Source of the DNA: Lichenostomus cassidix | Taxonomy: Eukaryota > Chordata > Aves > Passeriformes > Meliphagidae | Assembly (NCBI GenBank): GCA_008360975.2 | Contig: VLJF02000033.1 | Location: 2,294,001-2,358,000 of the forward strand | Length of the DNA: 64,000 nucleotides | Direction of reading: 5' to 3' | In this document: positions 11,201 through 22,837 of the stretch, one piece after another | How the letters are laid out: each line of letters opens with the position of its first letter | Numbering within the stretch: the first letter of the stretch is position 1 | Made by a program: the position numbers and the translations under genes | Notes under the pieces: model-generated | Seen by the model: only the letters and a program-made list of their open reading frames with translations | What the model was told of the DNA's origin: nothing | Database searches by the model: none

Positions 11201-11520
11201 GAACCTGAGATTTGGGGTGAAAAATGGGGATTTTGGGAAAAATATGGGAATTTTGGGGGAGAAACATGGGGATTTTGGGGGGAAAAAATGGGGATTTTAG
11301 AGCAAAAAATGGGGATTTTTGGGAGATTTTGGGAGGATTTGGGGAGTCTGAAGAGCTCTTTGCACTTCTTCATCTCCTGGAGTGAGAGAAACCTGAGATT
11401 TGGGGTGAAATATGGGGATTTTGGCAAAAATGGGGATTTTGGGAAAAATGGGAATTTTGGGAAGGATTTGGGAGAAAAAATGGGGATTTTAGGGCAAAAA
11501 ATGGGGATTTTGGGAGGAAA
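8265..11520 (-). repeat. Exon-head array: 17 copies of the KKRK-exon acceptor and head
   Basis: Units of 150-208 bp, most often about 184 bp. Each ends with a copy of the acceptor and the first 45-55 bases of the exon at 8264. Copies of the first exon base are at 8414, 8602, 8777, 8975, 9158, 9342, 9526, 9710, 9914, 10094, 10246, 10398, 10586, 10791, 10996, 11204 and 11392. Two unit types occur: one retains GAAGAAGCGCAAAG; the other has a ~9-bp deletion there and reads GATGACAAAGAGCTC. The intronic part is a purine-rich filler of the type GGGGAAAAATGGGGATTTT on the plus strand. Confidence 0.93.
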
Positions 11521-11529
11521 AAGAGGATT

Positions 11530-12590
11530 TTGGGGTATTTGGGAGGCGTTTGGGGTTTTTTGGGTTTTGGGGTATCTTTAAGATATTTTTGGGGTGTTTT
11601 GGGGCTGAATTTGGGGGGTTTTGGGTGGTTTTGGGCTGTTTTGGGGTGTTTTTGGGATATTTTTGGGGTATTTTTGGGGTGGTTTTGGGGTGATTTTGGG
11701 TTGGTTTTGGGATGTTTTGGGGTTCCTTTCCCCCCTGTTTTGGGGTGGTTTTAGGGGTTTTTTGGGTTGGTTTTGGGGCGTTTTTGGGCTGGTTTTGGGT
11801 TCCCTTTCCCCTCTGTTTTGGGGTGATTTCAGGGTATTTTTGGGGTCGTTTTTTGGTTGGTTTTGGGGTGTTTTTGGGTTATTTTTGGGTTGGTTTTGGG
11901 GTGATTTTGGGGGTGATTTTGGGCTGTTTTTAGGGTATTTTTTGGGGTGGTTTTGGGCTGTTTTTAGGGTATTTTTTGGCTGGTTTTGGGCTGGTTGTGG
12001 GATATTTTTGGACTGATTTTGGGGTTGTTTTTGGGCTGTTTTTAGGGTAGTTTTTAGGGTATTTTGGGGTGTTTTTAGGATACTTTTGGGATATTTTTGG
12101 GCTGATTTTAGGGCATTTTTTAGCTGGTTTTGGGATATTTTTGGGCTGATTTTAGGGCATTTTTGGGCTGGTTTGGGGGTATTTTTGGGCTGATTTTAGG
12201 GTATTTTTGGGGTATTTTTGGTGTGATTTTTGGGGTGATTTTGGTCTTGTTTTGGGCTGGTTTTAGGGTATTTTTTGGCTGGTTTTGGGGTATTTTTGGA
12301 GTTGTTTTTAGGGTATTTTTGGGGTGTTTTTGGGCTGTTTTTAGGGTATTTTTGGGCTGGTTTTGGGATATTTTTGGGCTGTTTTTGGGGCTGTTTCTGG
12401 GCTGTTTTTAGGGTATTTCGGGGTGTTTTTAGGGTATTTTTGGGGTTGTTTTTGGGGTGTTTTTAGGGTATTTTTGGGGTTGTTTTTGGGGTGTTTTTAG
12501 GGTATTTTTGGTGTGATTTTGGGGTTGGTTTTGGGCTGTTTTTGGGGTGATTTTTGGCTGGTTTTGGGGTATTTTTGGGTATTTTCAGGT
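11530..12590. repeat. TTTTGGGCTGTTTTTAGGGTA intron array
   Basis: Units of roughly 18-22 bp (GTTTTTAGGGTATTTTTGGG and GGTTTTGGGGTGATTTT variants) between the exon-head array and the exon at 12599. No coding signal. Confidence 0.9.
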
Positions 12591-12598
12591 CTCCTCAC

Positions 12599-12666
12599 CT
12601 GTCCTTGTTGGAGCTCAGAGCTCCCAGCAGTCGCCCATAGCGCTCTGACTTGGGAGTGGCTGAGAG
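12599..12666 (-). CDS. PHF1: PHF1 copy A exon: winged-helix middle (LSATPKSERY)
   Basis: A 68-bp exon with CCCCTCAG acceptor and CAG|GTGAGG donor. It encodes LSATPKSERYGRLLGALSSN then KD plus two bases of a split arginine. It matches the segment of the Polycomb-like extended-homology region between the YHLSVCCKKKYFD and REMKKRK parts. Identical to the copy B exon at 62098-62165. Confidence 0.95.
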
Positions 12667-12669
12667 CTG

Positions 12670-13795
12670 AGGGGAGAAAAAATCATATATTGAGGGGAAA
12701 AGAACAGATTTAGGGGAAAATAAAAAAAATTTGGAGAAAAAATAGCAAATTTAGGGAGAAAAAAACAAATTTTGGAGAAAAAATAACAAATTTAGGGAGA
12801 AAAAAACAAATTTTGGAGAAAAAATAACAAATTTTGGAGAAAAAAAACCAAATTGAGGGGAAATAACAAATTTTGGGGGAAAAAGAACAAATTTTGGGAA
12901 AAAATAACAGATTTTGGAGAAAAAATAAATTGGGGGAAAAATAACAGATTGGGGGAAAAAAACAAATTTAGGGAGAAAAATAACAAATTGAGGGAAAAAA
13001 ACCAAATTTAGGGGAAAAATAACAAATTTAGGGGAAATAACAGATTGAGGGGAAAATAACAAATTTTGGGAGAAAAAGAACAAATTTTGGAGAAAAAATA
13101 ACAAAATTTGGAGAAAAAATAACAACTTTTGGAGAAAAAATAACAAATTGAGGGAAAAAACCAAATTGAGGAGAAAAATAACAAATTTAAGGGAAATAAA
13201 GTGAGGGAAAAAAACCAAATTTGGGGGAAAATAACAATTTGAGGGAAAAAATAACAGATTTTGGAGAAAAAATAACAAATTTAGGGAGAAAAATAACAAA
13301 TTTTGGAGAAAAAATAACAAATTTTGGAGAAAAATGACAAATTTTGGGGAAATAACAGATTGAGGGGAAATAACAAATTTTGGGGAAAAAAATAACAAAT
13401 TTTGGGGAAAAAAATAACAAATTTTGGAGAAAAAATAACAAATTTTGGAGAAAAAACCAAATTTGGGGAGAAAAATAACAAATTTAGGGGAAAAGAACAG
13501 ATTGAGGGGAAATAATAAATTATGGGGAAAATAACAAATTGAGGGGAAAATAACAAATTTTGGAGAAAAATAACACATTTTGGAGAAAAAAACCAAATTT
13601 AGGGAGAAAAAAAAATGAGGGAAAAAATAACAAATTGAGGGAAAAATAACAAATTGAGGGGAAAAAACAGATTTAGGGAAAAGATAACAAATTTAGGGGA
13701 AAAATAACAAATTTTGGAGAAAAAAACAAATTGGGAGGAAAAAATAACAAATTTAGGGAGAAAATTAGCAAATTTAGGGGAAAAGAACAGATGGA
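12670..13795. repeat. AAAATAACAAATTTTGGAG array
   Basis: Units of about 20 bp (AAATAACAAATTTTGGAGAA, AACAAATTTAGGGGAAA), purine-rich on the plus strand. In gene sense the array is pyrimidine-rich and leads directly into the acceptor of the exon at 12666. The homologous copy B tract is 61100-62090. Confidence 0.9.
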
Positions 13796-13799
13796 GGGG

Positions 13800-14935
13800 G
13801 AAAAAAATCCCCCTAAAATCCATATTTTTCCCCCCAAAACCCATTTTTTTCCCCAAAAACCCATTTCTTCCCCCAAAAATCAGGAATTTTTTTCCCCTAA
13901 AATCCATACTTTCCCCGAAAATCCATATTTTTTCCCCTAAACCCCATATTTTTCCCCGTAAAACTTATTTTTTTCCCCCAAAATCCATATTTTCCCCCAA
14001 AAATCAGGAATTTTTTCCCCTAAAATCCATATTTTTCCCTAAAACCCATTTTTTCCCCAAAATCAGGAAATTTTCCCCCAAAATCCCTATTATTCCCCCA
14101 AAACCCACATTTTTCCCCAAACCCATTTTTCCCTAAAATCCACATTTTTCCCCTAAAACTCATATTTTTCCCGCAAAAATTAGGACATTTTCCCCAAAAT
14201 CCATATTTTTTCCCCAAAACCCACATTTTTCACCCCAAAACCCATTTTTTCCCCAAAATCCCGGTTTTTGCCCCAAAACCCATTTTTTCCCCCTAAAACC
14301 CATATTTCTTCCCCAAAATCCATATTTTTCCCCTCTAAAATCCATAATTTTTCCCCTAAAATCCATTTTTTTCTCCCTAAAATCCCCAAAAATGGGGAAT
14401 TTTTCCCCTAAAATCCATATTTTTTCCCCAAAACCCATTTTTTTCCCCAAAAATCAGGAAATTTTTCCCCCAAAACCCATTTTTCCCCGAAAATCCATTT
14501 TTTCCCTAAAATCCATATTTTTTTCCCAAAAAATCCATATTTTTTTGGCAAAAATCGGGAATTTTTCCCCCAAAAATCACGAATTTTTTCCCAAAATCCA
14601 TATTTTTGCCCCCAAAACCCACATTTTTCCCCCAAAATCCATATTTTTCCCTTTAAAATCCATTTTTCCCCCAAAATCCATATTTTTCCCCAAAACCATA
14701 TTTTCCCCCGAAACCCATTTTTTTCTAAAATCAGAAATTTTCCCCTAAAATCCATATTTTTCTCCTAAAATCCCAATTTTTCCCCTAAACCCCTATTTTC
14801 TCCCCAACCCATCTTTTTTCCCAAAATCCTGATTTTCCCCCTAAAATCCATATTTTTTCCCCCTAAAATCCCAATTTTTTTCCCCCAAAATCCCTATTTT
14901 CCTCCCAAACCCATCTTTTTTCCCAAAATCCCGAT
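13800..14935. repeat. AAAATCCATATTTTTCCCC array
   Basis: Units of 18-24 bp such as CCTAAAATCCATATTTTTCC. It is the downstream half of the same intron, meeting the purine-rich half at about 13800. Its copy B counterpart is 58910-61095. Confidence 0.9.
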
Positions 14936-14953
14936 TTTTTCCCCCAACCCCAC

Positions 14954-15077
14954 CTGGCCGAGCAGCAGCGCCTCCCAGTTGGAGTTGGCAAAAGGAAGAA
15001 TTTCTCTCTCCAGATCGAAATATTTCTTCTTGCAGCAAACGCTGAGGTGGTAAAGCAGCAGGTGAGCCACGTCCACC
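14954..15077 (-). CDS. PHF1: PHF1 copy A exon: winged-helix start (VDVAHLLLYHLS)
   Basis: A 124-bp exon, acceptor CCCTCGCAG, donor CAG|GTGGGG. Its first base completes the tryptophan of LPLRW; then VDVAHLLLYHLSVCCKKKYF, DLEREILPFANSNWEALLLG and Q. These are hallmark residues of the Polycomb-like region C-terminal to PHD2. Identical over all 124 bases to 58779-58902. Confidence 0.97.
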
Positions 15078-15089
15078 CTGCGAGGGGAG

Positions 15090-16190
15090 AGAGCCCGGAT
15101 TTGGGGAGAAATCCAGGGATTTGGGGAGAATTCGGGGATTTGGGGAAAATTCAGGGATTTGGGGAGAAAGGGAAAAAAAAATGGGGAAAAAATGGGGAAA
15201 AAAAGGCTGAAAAATGGGAAAAAAAGACTAAAAATGGAGAAAGAAATGGGGGAAAAAAGACTAAAAATGGGGAAAATGGGGAAAATGGGAAAAAGGCTGA
15301 AAAAGGGGAAAAATGGGGAAAACGGGGAAAAAAGGGGGAAATGGGGAAAAATGGGGAAAAAAGGCTGAAAAAGGGGGAAAATGGGGAAAAGGGAAAAAAA
15401 GGGGGAAAATGTAAAAAAAAAATTGGGGAAAATGCAAAATAAAATTGGGGGAAAAAGGGGGAAAAAGGGGAAAAAAAGGCTAAAAATGGGGAAAATGGGG
15501 AAAAATGGGGAAAAGAAATGGGGGAAATGGGGAAAAAATGGGGAAAAAAGGCTGAAAAAGGGGAAAACATGAGGAAAAAAACACTAAAAATGGGGAAAAA
15601 AATAGGAAAAAAAAGACTAAAAATGAGGAAAAAGAGGAAAAAAAAGACTAAAAATGGGGAAAATGGAGAAAGAATGGGGAAAAATGGGGAAAAAGGCTGA
15701 AAAAGAGGGAAAAAGACTGCAAATGGGGAAAATGGGGGGAAAAAAGACTAAAAATGGGGAAAAAATGGGGAAAAAAAGACTAAAAATGGAGAAAAAATGG
15801 GGAAAGAAATGGGGAAAAAAGGCTGAAAAAGGGGAAAAAAAGCTAAAAATGGGGAAAATGTAAAAAAAATTGGGGAAAATGAGAAAAAATGGGGAAAATG
15901 GAAAATAAAATTGGGGAAAAAAGCAAAAAAAATTTGGGGAAAAAGTGAAAAAAAATGAGGGAAATGTGAAAAAAAATGGGGGGAAAAGACTGGAAAATGG
16001 GGAAAATGTAAAAAAGAATTGGGGAAAATGCGAAATAAAATTGGGGAAAATGTAAAAAAAAATGGGGAAAAAAGGCCAAGAATAGGGAAAATGCAAAAAA
16101 AAAAGGAGGAAAATGAGAAAAAATGGGGGAAATGCAAAATAAAATTGGGGAAAATGCAAAAAAATGGGAAAAAAGGAAAAAAAAAAAGGG
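15090..16190. repeat. Homopurine GGGGAAAAA tract
   Basis: About 1.1 kb of almost pure A/G on the plus strand (GGGGAAAAATGGGGAAAA, AAAAAGACTAAAAATGG). In gene sense it is a giant polypyrimidine tract before the acceptor of the exon at 15077. Confidence 0.9.
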
Positions 16191-16194
16191 AATT

Positions 16195-16760
16195 TGGGGT
16201 CCAGGAAAGAGGAGAGAAATCCCGAATTTGGGGAAAATGCTGAATTTGGGAAAAATCCTGAATTTGGGGAGAAATCCCAAATTGAGGAGAAATCCCAACA
16301 TTTGGGGAAAATCCCGAATTTGGGAGAAATCCTGAATTTGGGAGAAATCCTGAATTTGGGAGAAATCCCAGAAATATGGGGAGAAATCCCAAATTTGGGG
16401 AGAATCCCGAATTTGGAAAAACTCCCGAATTTGGGGAGAAATCCCAACATTTGGGGAGAAATCCCGAATTTGGAGAAAATCCCAAATTTGGGAAATCCCG
16501 GGAAATGGGGAGAAATCCCGAATTTGGGGAGAAATCCCGAATTTGGGGAGAAATCCCGAATTTGGGGAGAAATGCCGAATTTGGAAAATCTCCCGAATTT
16601 GGGGAAAACCCCAAATTTTGGGGTGAAATCCTGGGAAAATGGGGAGAAATCCCGAATTTGGGGAGAAATCCCGAATTTGGGGAGAAATCCCGAATTTGGG
16701 GAGAAATCCCGAAATTTGGGGAAATTCCCAGAAATGTGGGGAGAAATCCCAACCTTTGGG
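16195..16760. repeat. GGGGAGAAATCCCGAATTT array
   Basis: Units of about 20 bp (TTGGGGAGAAATCCCGAATT). The same motif occurs next to the acceptor of the exon at 15077 (15095-15160), so the array may have been seeded from the exon edge. Confidence 0.88.
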
Positions 16761-16761
16761 C

Positions 16762-17898
16762 TGGTTTGGGCTGTTTGGGGGTTTTTGGGCTTTTTTGGGC
16801 TATTTTTGGGTTATTTTTGGGCTGGTTTTTGGGGTCTCCCTCTCACCAGCGCAGGGGCTGGTTTGGGGCTATTTTTTGGATATTTTTGGGCTATTTTTTG
16901 GCTATTTTGGGCTGGTTTTCGGCTATTTTTGGGGTATTTTTTGGACTATTTTTGGGCTATTTTTTGGCTATTTTGGGGTCTCCCCCTCACCAGCGCAGGG
17001 GCTGTTTTGGGGCTGTTTTTTGGGACATTTTGGGCTATTTTTGGGATATTTTTTGGGCTGGTTTTGGGACATTTTTGGGCTAATTTTTGGGTCTCCCCCT
17101 CACCAGCGCAGGGGCTATTTTTGCGGTATTTTTGGGCTATTTTTTCGGCTATTTTTTGGGCTATTTTTCAGCTATTTTTGGGATATTTTGGGGGTTTTTT
17201 TGGTGATATTTTTGGGCTATTTTTGGGCTGTTTTTGGGCTATTTTTGGGGATATTTTTGGGGTCTCCCCCTCACCAGCGCAGGGGCTGGTTTTGGGCTAT
17301 TTTTGGGCTATTTTTGGGCTATTTTTGGGCTATTTTTGGGGATAATTTCGGGGTCTCCCTCTCACCAGCGCAGGAGCTGTTTTGGGTATTTTTGGGGATA
17401 TTTTTTGGGCTATTTTTGGGATTTTTTTTTTGTTATTTTGGGATATTTTTGGATATTTTTTGGGCTATTTTTGGGCTATTTTTGGCTATTTTGGGGTCTC
17501 CCTCTCACCAGCGCAGGGGCTGTTTTGGGGCTATTTTTGGGCTGTTTTGGGCAATTTTTGGCTATTTTTTGGCTATTTTTTGGGTTGGGTTTGGGCTATT
17601 TTTGGGGTATTTTTGGGATATTTTTTGGGCTATTTTGGGAGCTGTGGGGTGTCCCCCTCACCAGCGCAGGGGCTGTTTTGGGGCTATTTTTGGGCTATTT
17701 TTGGGCTATTTTTGGGATAATTTCGGGGTCTCCCCCTCACCAGCGCAGGGGCTGTTTTTGGGCTATTTTTGGGCTGGTTTTTGGGATATTTTGGGGATAT
17801 TTCGAGGTCTCCCCCTCACCAGCGCAGGGGCTGTTTTTGGGGCTATTTTTGGGCTATTTTTGGGATATTTTGGGGATATTTTGGGGTCTCCCCCTCAC
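16762..17898 (-). repeat. Exon-tail array: 9 copies of the LPLRW exon end and donor
   Basis: Units of about 75-170 bp in which plus-strand CTCACCAGCGCAGGGGCTG recurs near 16843, 16988, 17098, 17270, 17367, 17506, 17657, 17736 and 17815. In gene sense this is CCCCTGCGCTG|GTGAGGGGGAG, the last ~12 bases of the exon at 17967-17899 plus its donor. The filler is GGGCTATTTTTGGG on the plus strand. Confidence 0.93.
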
Positions 17899-17967
17899 CA
17901 GCGCAGGGGCAGTCTCCGCACACTCTCAGCTCCCCCGCGGCAAACGCTGCACTCGAACATGTAGAAC
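17899..17967 (-). CDS. PHF1: PHF1 copy A exon: end of PHD2 (FECSVCRGG)
   Basis: A 69-bp exon, acceptor CCTTTTCAG, donor CTG|GTGAGG. It encodes (R)FYMFECSVCRGGAESVRRLP then LR and two bases of tryptophan. The ECSVC cysteines are the last two zinc ligands of PHD finger 2. Identical to 54323-54391. Confidence 0.96.
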
Positions 17968-18797
17968 CTGAAAAGGAACCCAAAATCGGCCAAAATCGCC
18001 CCAAAAATCACCCCAAATCAGCCCGAAATTCATCCAAAAATTCAACCCAAATCACCCAAAAATTCAACCCAAATTCACCCCGAAATCAGCCCAAAATCAG
18101 CCCTGAAAGCACCTTAAAATCACCCTGAAATCACCCCAAAATCAGCCCGAAAATGCCCCCAGAATCACCCAAAAATCACCCCAAAATCACCCCAAATCAG
18201 CCCCAAAATCACCCTAAAATCAGCTCAAATCAGTCCCAAATCCCCCCAAAATCACCCAGAAATCAACCCTAAAATGCCCCCAAAATGACTCCAAAATCAG
18301 TCCAAAATTCACTCCAAAATCCCCACAAAATCACCCAAAACCCCCCAAAATCACCACAAAATTCCCCCAAGTTACCCCAAATCGCCCCCAAATCACCCCA
18401 AAATATCACAAAAATTCACCTCAAATTCCCCCAATTCATCCCAAAATCATCCCCAAATACCCTAAAATCCTCAAAATCACCCCAAATCCCCGAAAATCCT
18501 CCAAAATCCTCCCGAAATCTCCCCATAATCACCCTAAAATCCCCAAAATCACCCCAAAACCACCCAATCATCCCCAAACCCCAAAACCACCCCAAAATCA
18601 CCCCAAAATCCCCAAAATCAGCTGAAATCCTCCCAAAATCTCACCAAAATTGCCCCAAAATCACCCCAAATCCCCCTAAATCCCTAAAATCCCCCCAAAT
18701 CCCCCGAAATCATCCCCAAACCCACCCCAATGATCCCCAAACCCCAAAACCACCCAAAAATCCCCCAAAAATCCCAAAAAACTCCCAAATCTCTGAC
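17968..18797. repeat. CCCCAAAATCACCCC intron array (short version)
   Basis: The whole 830-bp intron is made of 8-14 bp units such as ACCCCAAAATCACCCC. In gene sense this is GATTTTGGGGTGATTTTGGGG. The copy B intron of the same type is 3.76 kb. Confidence 0.9.
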
Positions 18798-18893
18798 CTG
18801 TCTCCGTAGAGCAGAGGTTTGCTGAGGCACTGGGTGCACGCCTCGTGGAACCACTGCGAGCACTGCCGGCACTGCAGCATCTTCAGGTTCCAG
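18798..18893 (-). CDS. PHF1: PHF1 copy A exon: PHD2 core ([11 protein letters not shown])
   Basis: A 96-bp exon, acceptor TTTCCCAG, donor CAG|GTCAGA. It reads [20 protein letters not shown] followed by [11 protein letters not shown] and two bases of arginine. It carries zinc ligands CRQC and the H-x2-C pair (FHEAC) of PHD2. The split codon with the previous exon is CA|C, giving histidine before WNL where mammalian PHF1 has glutamate. Identical to 50468-50563. Confidence 0.97.
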
Positions 18894-21380
18894 CTGGGAA
18901 AGGGATTTGGGGATTTTTGGGATTTTTGGGATTTTTTGGGGATTTTTTGAGAATTTTTTTGGAATTTTTTTGCTATTTTTTGCTATTTTTTGGCTATTTT
19001 TTTGCTATTTTTTTGGTATTTTGGAAGGAGCATTGCTGGCACTGCAGCATCTTCAGGTTCCAGCTGGAAATGGAATTTAGGGATTTTTGGGATTTTGGGG
19101 GATTTTTGGGATTTTTTTGGGGAATTTTTGGGAATTTTTTTGCTATTTTTTTGCTATTTTTTGCTATTTTTTTGCTATTTTTTTGTTATTTTGGAAGGAG
19201 CATTGCCAGCAGTGCAGCATCTTCAGGTTCCAGCTGGAAATGGGAATTTGGGAATTTTGGGATTTTTGGGGATTTTTTGGAATTTTTTTTTTTATTTTTG
19301 GGGGATGTTTAGGGAATTTTTGGAATTTTTTGCAATTTTTTTGGAATTTTTTTGTTATTTTGCTGGGAGAACTGCCAGCACTGCCAGCACTGCAGCATCT
19401 TCAGGTTCCAGCTGGGAAAGGGAATTTGGGGATTTGGGATTTGGGGAATTTTTTGGGAATTTTTTGGGATTTTTTTGGAATTTTTTGGGAGATTTTTTGG
19501 AATTTTTTTGCTATTTTTTTTGTATTTTGGAGGGAGCACTGCCAGCACTGCAGCATCTTCAGGTTCCAGCTGGGAAAGGGAATTTTGGGAAATTGTGATT
19601 TGGGGAATTTTTTGGGAATTTTTGGGAATTTTTTGGGGATTTTTGGGAATTTTTTGGAATTTTTTTGGAATTTTTTTGGAATTTTTTGTTATTTTTTTGT
19701 TGCTTTGGAGGGAGAACTGTGAGCACTGCAGCATCTTCAGGTTCCAGCTGGGAAAGGGATTTGGGGATTTGGCGGATTTTTGGGATTTTGGGGATTTTTT
19801 GGGATTTTTTTGGGAATTTTTTGCAATTTTTTTGCTTTTTTTTTGCTTTTTTTTGTTATTTTGGAGGAGCACTGCCAGCACTGCAGCATCTTCAGGTTCC
19901 AGCTGGAATGGGAATTTGGGAATTTGGGATTTTGGGGGATTTTTGGGGATTTTGGGGAATTTTTTGGGATTTTTTTGGAATTTTTTTGCTATTTTTTGCT
20001 ATTTTTTGGCTATTTTTTTGTTATTTTGGAGGCAGAACTGCCAGCACTGTAGCATCTTCAGGTTCCAGCTGGGAAAGGGAATTTGGGGATTTTTGGGATT
20101 TTGGGGAATTTTTGGGAATTTTTGGGGAATTTTGGGGAATTTTTGGGAATTTTTGGGGAATTTTTTGTTATTTTTTTGTTGCTTTGGAGGGAGAACTGGG
20201 AGCACTGCAGCATCTTCAGGTTCCAGCTGGAACGGGAATTTGGGGATTTGGGATTTGGGGAATTTTTTGGGAATTTTTGGGGATTTTTTGAGGATTTTTT
20301 GGAATTTTTTGGGAATTTTTTGGAATTTTTTAGAAATTTTTTTGAGTGTTTTTGTTATTTTGGAGGAGCACTGCCAGCACTGCAGCATCTTCAGGTTCCA
20401 GCTGAAATGGGAATTTGGGATTTGGGGAATTTTTTTGGGATTTTTTGGGATTTTTTTGGGATTTTTTTGGAAATTTTTTGCTACTTTTTTACTATTTTTT
20501 GCTATTTTTTTGCTCTTTTTTTGCTTTTTTTTGTTATTTTGGAGGAGCACGTGCGCACTGCAGCATCTTCAGGTTCCAGCTGGGAAAGGGATTTGGGGAT
20601 TTTTGGGGATTTTTGGGATTTTGGGGAATTTTTGTTTTTTGGAAATTTTTGGAATTTTTTTAGAATTTTTTTGGAATTTTTTGTTATTTTTTGTTGCTTT
20701 GGAGGGAGAAGTGTGAGCACTGTGAGCACTGCAGCACCTTCAAGTTCCAACTGGGAAAGGGAATTTGGGAATTTTGGGAAATAGGGAATTTTTGGGGATT
20801 TTTCGGAATTTTTTCGGGATTTTTTTGGGAATTTTTGGGGAATTTTTTGGAATTTTTGGGGATTTTTTGGGGAATTTTTTGGTTTTTTGGAGGATTTTAG
20901 GTTTTTTTTTTTTTTTTTTAGGGGATTTTTGGGACCCACTGGGAGCACTGCAGCATTTTCAGGTTCCAGCTGGAAATGGAATTTTTGGGAATTTGGGGAA
21001 TTTTGGGAATTTTTTGGGGAATTTTTTGGGAATTTTTGGGAATTTTTTGGGAACTTTTCTGGATTTTTGGAGGAGTTTTAGGGAGCTTTATGGAGGTTTT
21101 AGAGGATTTTTTTTTTATTTTAGGGGATTTTTGGGACCCACTGGGAGCATCTTTGGGTTCCAGCTGGGAACGGAATTTTGGGAATTTTGGGTTTTTGGGA
21201 ATTTCTGGGAATATTTGGGAATTTTGGGGGAATTTTTTGGAGGGAATTGGAGGCAATTTTGGGGTGTTTTAGGGATTTTAGGAGGATTTACTCTGATTTT
21301 AGGGGATTTTTGGGACCCACTGGGAGCATCTTTGGGTTCCAGCTGGGAACAGAATTTGGGAATTCGGGAATTTTTGGGAA
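18894..21380 (-). repeat. Exon-head array: about 14 copies of the WNLKMLQC acceptor and head
   Basis: Units of about 150-230 bp. Each contains plus-strand CAGCATCTTCAGGTTCCAGC, the reverse complement of the acceptor plus the first ~40 bases of the exon at 18893. Copies lie near 19045, 19217, 19395, 19555, 19735, 19885, 20052, 20215, 20388, 20567, 20725, 20955 and, more degenerate (GGGAGCATCTTTGGGTTCC), 21147 and 21327. Filler is GGAATTTTTTTGCTATTTTT. Confidence 0.93.
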
Positions 21381-21519
21381 TTTGAGGGATTTTTTAGGGA
21401 TTTGGGGTTTTCAGGGCTTTTTTGGGGCCATTTAGGGTCATTTTTCACCCATTTCTCATGGGATTTTTTCAGGAATTTTGGGAATTTTTTTGGGGAATTT
21501 CTGGAATTTTCCATGGGAT

Positions 21520-22837
21520 CCTCACTGCCCAGCTCCCTGCAGGTGAGGAGATCACAGTTTTGGGGTAATTTTTGGTGGTTTTGGGGTCATTTTTGGTCAT
21601 TTCTAGGCCGTTTTTGGTCATTTTTGGGTCATTTTTCACCGGATTTTTTCAGGATTTTTTCGGGAATTCCATGAATTTTGGGAATTTCGGGATTTTTTAG
21701 GATTTTACTCACTGTCCCAGCCCCCCGCAGTAGCAGTAGCAGTGCTGCAGGTTGTGCAGGTGAGATCTCAGTTTTTGGGTCATTTTTGGTCATTTCTAGG
21801 CTGTTTTTGGTCATTTTTGGGTCATTTTTCACCGGATTTTTTCGGGATTTTTTGGGGAATTCCATGAATTTTTGGATTTCTGGGATACTCACTGCCCAGG
21901 CCCCCTGCAGTAGCAGCAGCAGTGCTGCAGGTTGTGCAGGTGAGGAGGATCACAGTTTTGGGTTCATTTTTGGTGTTTCTGGGCCGTTTTTGGGTCATTT
22001 TTGGGTCATTTTTCACCGGATTTTTTCGGGAATTTCAGGATTTTTTTCAGGAATTTCGGTATTTTTTGGGATTTTTAGGATTTTACTCACTGTCCCAGCC
22101 CCCCACAGTAGCAGCAGCAGTGCTGCAGGTTGTGCAGGTGAGGAGATCAGTTTGGGGTCATTTTTTGTCATTTCTGAGCCATTTTTAGCCATTTTTGGGG
22201 CATTTCTCACCGGATTTTTTCAGGAATTTCAGGATTTTTTGGGAATTCCATGGATTTTGGGATTTTTGGATACTCACTGTCCAGCTCCCCACAGTATCAG
22301 CAGCAGTGCTGCAGGTTGTGCAGGTGAGGAGAGAATCCCTGATTTGGGGTCATTTTTAGCCATTTCTTGGCCGTTTTTGGTCATTTTTGGGCCATTTTCG
22401 ATGGGATTTTTTCGGGATTTTTTGGGGAATTCCATGAATTTTGGGAATTTTGGATACTCACTGTCCTGGCCCCCCGCAGTAGCAGTAGCAGTGCTGCAGG
22501 TTGTGCAGGTGAGGAGATCACAGTTTTGGGGTCATTTTTGGCCATTTCTGGGCCGTTTTTGGCCATTTTTGGGCCATTTTTGATGGGATTTTTTCGGGAT
22601 TTTTTGGGGAATTTTTTGGAATTTTGGATTTTTGGATACTCACTGTCCCGGCCCCCCGCAGTATCAGCAGCAGTGCTGCAGGTTGTGCAGGTGAGGAGAT
22701 CACAGTTTTGGGTACATTTTTGGTCATTTCTGGGCCATTTTTAGCCATTTCTGGGTCACTTTTCACTCTTTTTTGGGGGGATTTTTTCGGGATTTTTTGG
22801 GGAATTCCATGAATTTTGGGATTTTTGGGATACTCAC
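21520..22837 (-). repeat. Exon-tail array: about 7 copies of the CYCYCGGPG exon end and donor
   Basis: Units of about 180 bp carrying the last ~55 bases of the exon at 22986-22838 with its donor (gene sense GGGCCGGGACA|GTGAGTA). Copies begin near 21708, 21888, 22085, 22270, 22455 and 22635, with one degenerate copy near 21523. Between 21380 and 21520 the tail array meets the head array of the next exon. Confidence 0.93.

Noticed and set aside
18894..21380. Repeated [14 protein letters not shown] segments as a multi-PHD protein or alternative exons
   Set aside because: Each copy stops matching about 40 bases into the exon and has no donor, so none codes for a complete zinc finger. They are listed as repeat units.
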